Source: Roseovarius sp. (GTDB lineage: Bacteria > Pseudomonadota > Alphaproteobacteria > Rhodobacterales > Rhodobacteraceae). From it: a DNA stretch of 18,898 bases. The notes under the pieces are model-generated. The model was not told where the DNA came from. It did not search any database and saw nothing but the letters and a program-made list of their open reading frames with translations. Below, in pieces: positions 15,701-18,898 of this stretch. A program made the position numbers and the translations under genes. Location of the stretch: NCBI GenBank assembly GCA_021767845.1, contig JAASSQ010000023.1, forward strand, positions 1 through 18,898, written 5' to 3'. Each line of letters starts with the position of its first letter. Within the stretch, counting starts at the first letter, position 1.

Positions 15701-16809
15701 GGCGGCAAGCCGATCGAGGCGTCCCCCTGGTCGATCGCGATGAAGAGATCGGCCATTGCGCCCCAATAGCGCGCGGCAGTCTCCGAGAAGACGTCATTCT
15801 TGTCTTTGCGCTCTTGGACATCCAGGCGCACCTTGTTGCGCAGCCCATAGTCGTCATAGCGCGTGTCCTTAACCGGCAAGAGATCGCGGTCTTCGGCATA
15901 GAGGATGAACAAGAGCCGATAGAGCAAGATCAGCGCGGCTTCGCGCACCTCTTGAAGATCAGCCTCGGGGGCGGCCTTGACGATGGCGCGCACCAGGTCG
16001 GGGAACACCTCCCCGAAAACCTTGTTGGAGAGGTCTTCGGCAACGCGCTCTTCGTAGAACTTGCCTTCTTCGAGGGCTTTCTCGTGGAAGGTGCGCGGGT
16101 CAGCGCCCGCAGGCACGAATGCCTCTCGCCGGAAGATCAGCAAAAAGACCTTCAGCCAGTGACGGCGATCGGCCTCATTGAGCGCGAAAAGCCCTTCATT
16201 GTGCCCAGGCAAATCCAGGATCGCAGCGATGTCGAGCTCGAAGAACTGTTCGGAAACGGATCGAGCGCCTGAGAAATACAGCCGCCACTTCGAGCCGTTG
16301 GTTAGAATGCCCCAACGCAGAGCGCCATTGGTGATGTCGTCGATGCGACGCAAATAGCGGAGCATCTGGGTTGATGGCGCGGTTTCCTCTCCACGTCGGC
16401 CAGATCGCCGATCGAGTGGGCGCGCCCATCTTTTGGACTCAACCACGGCGCGGCCGAACTCGTAACGCTTCCACTCTTCTGGAAAGCCGTTCGCCTTGGC
16501 CTTTGTCTCGCCGCTCTCAAAAAGCAAACCATCGGGCACGTCTTCGCGCCCCCTTGGTGACAGGTTTTGCTGACGCAGCGATTCCGTCCAGCCAAGCGCT
16601 TCAAGAATTGGCCAGATCAAATCGTCTTCTGTTTGGCTTTCATTCGGTGTCTGGGAAATCGGGAAACGATCAAAGACCGATCGAAGAGAAGCGCCGAACT
16701 GGTCGAGATCAGCATCGCCAAGTGTGTTCCACTCCGAAACGCCCTGGATGGTTTCGGTCAGAAAGTCTGATGTAAAAAGGCTGCCCTGGCTTGCGACTTC
16801 ACTGCTCAA
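12709..16809 (-). CDS. Type IIG/Eco57I-like restriction enzyme-methyltransferase
   Basis: This very large 1366-residue protein should combine DNA cleavage and adenine-N6 methylation in one chain. I start it at TTG 16809, with GAGGAAA 7 bases upstream; the frame is open to TTG 16869 but has no ribosome site there. The N-terminal domain has the restriction-enzyme pattern SQTEDDLIWPILEALGW followed by VPDGLLF (Asp93) and AVVESKRW (Glu124, Lys126), a PD-(D/E)XK site. The central methyltransferase has RKGSGSYYTP (about 451-460), SAM motif CDPAMGSGHF (Asp520) and catalytic NPPW (Asn811). The last ~500 residues would be target recognition, with the Eco57I-family ending IRYIYSTFPIVER. A PglX-like (BREX) enzyme is the main alternative, but no other BREX gene is present. 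The downstream ATPase gene overlaps by ATGA. Confidence 0.9.
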   Translation of the reverse strand: MSSEVASQGSLFTSDFLTETIQGVSEWNTLGDADLDQFGASLRSVFDRFPISQTPNESQTEDDLIWPILEALGWTESLRQQNLSPRGREDVPDGLLFESGETKAKANGFPEEWKRYEFGRAVVESKRWARPLDRRSGRRGEETAPSTQMLRYLRRIDDITNGALRWGILTNGSKWRLYFSGARSVSEQFFELDIAAILDLPGHNEGLFALNEADRRHWLKVFLLIFRREAFVPAGADPRTFHEKALEEGKFYEERVAEDLSNKVFGEVFPDLVRAIVKAAPEADLQEVREAALILLYRLLFILYAEDRDLLPVKDTRYDDYGLRNKVRLDVQERKDKNDVFSETAARYWGAMADLFIAIDQGDASIGLPPYNGGLFDQEGHAILTNIRIPDAVMARVIDALSFEVTPEGRKYINYRNLSVQQLGSIYERLLEYEVTRDGDDITVQPNIFARKGSGSYYTPDDLVQLILTETLEPLVEERKRAFRDKIAELGQGDLPDHRKIGQLKRLDPATALLDLKICDPAMGSGHFLVSLVDFMADQVIAAMAEAELDAPEEWGDYISPLGERIDTIRNTILANADERDWTIDEEQLDDRHIIRRMVLKRCIYGVDKNPMAVELAKVALWLHTFTVGAPLSFLDHHLRSGDSLFGSWVKKGIDKAATYGTPLLLHEPMKRALRAASKMQIVEGLTDAEIAEAHRSADVFAEVEDMTAPLDALLKLIHAIDWLDIKDKAGKDALKIFFDGQFGDPLDIAMGKKEPKTKREEGQRFAEILGQARMLIAEENFLNWQVTFPGIWSDWEEDELTGGFHAVIGNPPWDRMKLQQVEWFAERRPEIAMAARAADRKKMIVALEKADDPLAQDYAKASERAEAGTRMARKGGDYPLLSGGDVNLYSLFVERAMTVVKQDGLIGLLVPSGIASDKTAAKFFKGVATEGRLKALYDFENRRTRYDLKPFFEDVDSRFKFCAFVASPVPTEKAARCAFFLQAVSELADPEVCFSLSAEDFARVNPNTGTAPIFRSKRDADLTTAIYGNAVPLVDRSSGAEVKAWPVKYSTMFHMTNDSGLFRTRTELEEQESAYPLGGNTFGSASGNWLPLYVGRMIHQFDHRAASVEVNEANLHNAALSGAVSEEQKADPDFVPTPQYWVPESEVDLPSGIEWAIAFRDIARATDARTMIAAIVPKAGFGNKAPILLPEDVDAYRACADLIVANLNSLVLDFVARSKVHSTSVNWFIAEQFPMISRDQFENVHFGSKSAAEVVREVALELSYTAHDIAPFARDMGYVDAAGTVKPPFIWDEERRLVLRAKLDAVFFHLYGITERDDIRYIYSTFPIVEREEKAAYGGKYRSCELCLAYMNALAAGNPDAEIKL

Positions 16810-16816
16810 ATCGAGA

Positions 16817-16823
16817 TTTCCTC
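16817..16823 (-). promoter_or_regulatory. ribosome binding site deciding the methyltransferase start
   Basis: On the minus strand GAGGAAA lies 7 bases before TTG 16809. The upstream TTG at 16869 has no comparable site, so the shorter 1366-residue protein is preferred. The 102-base gap to virD4 (16810-16911) presumably holds the module's promoter, but I see no convincing -35/-10 pair. Confidence 0.6.
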
Positions 16824-16911
16824 TTGTTTTTTGGTAAGGTATCAATTCCCGATAAGCGATGCAGCACAAATGTGAGGCAGGGAAACATCGAACAAATCGC
16901 TGTTGAAGGGC

Positions 16912-18898
16912 CTACAGTTGCTCGACATGTCCAGCTTCCGACCGATTGGCCATCGTGGACCGAAGGTCATCTAGGTCATCCAAAGCGGTTCGTAACTGCG
17001 CGTCAGCTTCCGCACTTGCCAGACCATCAGACGGCTCGTCTCCCCCAAAGTCCATTTCCATCTGTCGCTGTTCCTCGGCGATAACGGCTTGAACGACGGG
17101 CGCGGTTTTCTTTGCGTCGATGTCGGTTTGCCCTGAAGATTGGCGGCGGCCCGCAACGTGGCTTGCGCTGTCCACAACCGCATCAGTTTCAGATCCATGT
17201 CGTCCACTCGCAGGCGGCGTCATCGGCATGGCGCGCACACTCAGCGGCAGCGTGCCTTGCGATCCCCCTCCCCCCGGCTTCGGAAACGGCAACTCGCCTG
17301 ATTGCGCCGCGTGGATCGCCTTGAACAGCCGATCGTCAAAATATTGGATCCGCTTCGCACGGACCGGCATCTGGGCATCGATGACCATGACGATTTCATC
17401 GAGGGGCAGACGGCGCGCTTCATCTTCTGGCAACAAAGAGCTTTCCTCGGTCCTTGTGGACTGGCTGCGCCCTTCAAAGGGGTTCTTGCCGATAGACTGG
17501 GAGCGCGTGATGACGGTCTTCGTGGTCTTACCGACCGCCTTGCTGAGTTCCTCGACGGTCTTCTCATCTGAGGGCGTCAGGTAGAGCTTTACACCCGCGT
17601 TGCCTTGCAGGGCGCGGCGAGTGTTCTCGCCGTAGATTTCATCGAGGGCGGGAATGGTTTGCGTGACCACGGCCAGGTGACCACGATAGGTGCGCAGGGT
17701 CTCGATGCTCTCGACCACGATGGGCATTTTGCCCAAGCGATTGAACTCGTCGAGCATGATCATTACGGGCCAGGGCTCATCTGGCCCGGGATCCTTTTCC
17801 TGCATGGCCGAGAGGAGATCGGAGAAAAAGAGCCGGATCAGCGGCGCAAGGGGTTTGACCATCAGCGGCTGGACCACGAGATAGACCGAAAAGGGCTTCT
17901 TGCGGATCGTCCGGAAATCAAAATCCGAAACCGCCGTCGCCTCATCGATGGCCGGGTTCTGCCATTGATCGAGCCCCGAGGTCATCAGGAGCGAGACATA
18001 GGAGGTCAGCGTATCGTTGTTGGTCGAAGCTAGCCGCGTAAAGATCAGTTTTGCGGCCCTGTTGTCCACCTCGTGGCCGCGCGCGAAGTATTCCTTCTGC
18101 TTGTTCCCGCCCGAGGCGGCGATGCGGTAGATCTCGCCCAAGGTGGGGCGCTTGCGCTGGAAGGCCAACAGGCCTGCCGCCACAAAGAGATCGATCCCGC
18201 CTTTGAGGAGGCCCTGCACCCGGTCGTTGTCGCTCTGCAGGAACAGCGTCGCCAGGAGCTGCAGTTCCATCTGCTGGCGCGCGGGATCTTTCAGTTGATA
18301 GATGCGCAAGAGCGGGTTGTAGCGATGCGTGCGCTTGCCCTCCCAATCGGTGGGGGCAAAGCGATAGACCTTGTCGCCTTGGGCTGCACGGTGCCGGGCC
18401 GTGGCCTCAAAGCACTCGCCCTTCACATCGAGCGTCACGGCGGAGCCTTGCCAGGTCAGCAGGTTCGGGATGACAAAGCCCGTGGTCTTGCCGCGGCCCG
18501 TGGGCGCCACGATCAGCGCATGCGGGAAAACCTTGGAGCAAATGTAATTGGCGCGGGAGCCCGGCGCCCCCAGCTTGCCGAGGATGAACCCGGTCCCGGG
18601 CGCCCCGAAGAAGCCATTGGCCTTCATCTCGCGCGCATTCTGCCAATGGGTCTGGCCAAAGCGTGTGAGGGCCGAGCCTGAAAGGGCGAGGCTCAGCATC
18701 AGGCCGGCGGCGGCGAAGCTGCCGATGATCAGGTGAATAAGTTGCGCGTCCTCCGGGCGGCGATCGAGGATCGCCAGATAGTTCTGCGCGATATAGGCAA
18801 AGTCGATCTCGGCCCCAAACCCGAGATCCTGGTAGGTCAGCACCGCCGAGGCGATCGTATAGCCCATGGCCCCAGTCACCAGCGTTACCAGCAAGACG
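16912..18898 (-). CDS. virD4: VirD4/TraG coupling protein (5' partial)
   Basis: VirD4 is the inner-membrane hexameric ATPase that brings the relaxase-DNA complex or effectors to the T4SS. The frame is open to the window end, so the true start is probably just outside; about 661 residues are visible. Counting from the first in-window TTG (18894), the N-terminal membrane part includes helices at about 1-20 and 52-76. The core follows with Walker A PTGRGKTT (131-138), LTWQGSAVTLDVKGE, Walker B VMIMLDEFNRLGKM (Asp382, Glu383), and TQTIPALDEIYG. The C-terminal ~120 residues after the ATPase core are low-complexity, Gly/Ser/Asp-rich, and probably disordered. It is on the opposite strand from the virB operon, separated from it by the defence-like module. 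No relaxase is visible in this window. Confidence 0.95.
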   Translation of the reverse strand, partial: VLLVTLVTGAMGYTIASAVLTYQDLGFGAEIDFAYIAQNYLAILDRRPEDAQLIHLIIGSFAAAGLMLSLALSGSALTRFGQTHWQNAREMKANGFFGAPGTGFILGKLGAPGSRANYICSKVFPHALIVAPTGRGKTTGFVIPNLLTWQGSAVTLDVKGECFEATARHRAAQGDKVYRFAPTDWEGKRTHRYNPLLRIYQLKDPARQQMELQLLATLFLQSDNDRVQGLLKGGIDLFVAAGLLAFQRKRPTLGEIYRIAASGGNKQKEYFARGHEVDNRAAKLIFTRLASTNNDTLTSYVSLLMTSGLDQWQNPAIDEATAVSDFDFRTIRKKPFSVYLVVQPLMVKPLAPLIRLFFSDLLSAMQEKDPGPDEPWPVMIMLDEFNRLGKMPIVVESIETLRTYRGHLAVVTQTIPALDEIYGENTRRALQGNAGVKLYLTPSDEKTVEELSKAVGKTTKTVITRSQSIGKNPFEGRSQSTRTEESSLLPEDEARRLPLDEIVMVIDAQMPVRAKRIQYFDDRLFKAIHAAQSGELPFPKPGGGGSQGTLPLSVRAMPMTPPASGRHGSETDAVVDSASHVAGRRQSSGQTDIDAKKTAPVVQAVIAEEQRQMEMDFGGDEPSDGLASAEADAQLRTALDDLDDLRSTMANRSEAGHVEQL

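Noticed and set aside
14392..16272. Long open frame on the plus strand opposite the methyltransferase gene (626 codons)
   Set aside because: It mirrors the real minus-strand gene with intact methyltransferase motifs; its translation has no family features.
12709..16809. BREX PglX or DISARM methyltransferase
   Set aside because: The enzyme type is similar, but no PglZ, BrxC, DrmA, DrmB or other partner gene is visible, and the protein has its own N-terminal nuclease motif. The window does cut off after virD4, so distant partners are not excluded.
16810..16911. Promoter for the two-gene module
   Set aside because: I looked for -35/-10 pairs on the minus strand. Candidates such as TTGTGC followed by a TTGATA-like box are poor matches with odd spacing.
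1..18898. CRISPR array, tRNA, rRNA, insertion sequence, relaxase gene or oriT
   Set aside because: I saw no regularly spaced repeats, RNA gene signatures, transposase motifs, relaxase gene or recognisable nic region in the window.

Overview
The window reads as part of a conjugative or mobilising element (plasmid or integrated element) from an alphaproteobacterium, most likely of the Rhodobacterales/Roseobacter type. I infer this from the high GC, the GCC/GGC/CTC-rich codon use and the character of the VirB proteins. No rRNA, tRNA, replication gene or relaxase is present to fix the taxon.

Layout. Positions 2-10463 (+) form one tightly packed VirB/type IV secretion operon in the order virB2 (5' end missing), virB3, virB4, a 55-residue lipoprotein (VirB7 candidate), a VirB1-type lytic transglycosylase, virB5, virB8, virB9, virB10, virB11, a small DUF4177-like protein, a secreted four-cysteine protein of unknown function, and virB6. 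Most junctions are start/stop overlaps (ATGA, ATGATG), so the genes are probably translationally coupled. The main break is a 111-base gap between virB5 and virB8. It holds a large nested palindrome and lies exactly where virB6 and virB7 sit in the classical Agrobacterium order. The window ends with virD4 (the T4SS coupling protein) on the opposite strand at 16912-18898, with its 5' end missing.

Between virB6 and virD4, on the minus strand, is a two-gene defence-like module: a 1366-residue Type IIG/Eco57I-like DNA methyltransferase with an N-terminal PD-(D/E)XK nuclease motif, and, overlapping it by ATGA, a 667-residue GHKL (MutL/Hsp90/MORC-type) ATPase with its own C-terminal PD-(D/E)XK nuclease motif. 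The expected activity is modification of self DNA and ATP-controlled cleavage of unmodified DNA. This pair is the best candidate for an unusual system here and looks like cargo carried in the transfer region.

How the parts fit together: VirB4, VirB11 and VirD4 are the ATPases. VirB3, VirB6, VirB8 and VirB10 form the inner-membrane and scaffold complex. VirB9, VirB10 and the small lipoprotein would form the outer-membrane core. VirB2 and VirB5 make the pilus, and the VirB1-like enzyme opens the peptidoglycan. A second notable point is that the VirB1-like enzyme carries VirB5-like sequence at both ends, most clearly in its last ~75 residues, so it looks like a VirB5 paralogue with a transglycosylase domain inside it.
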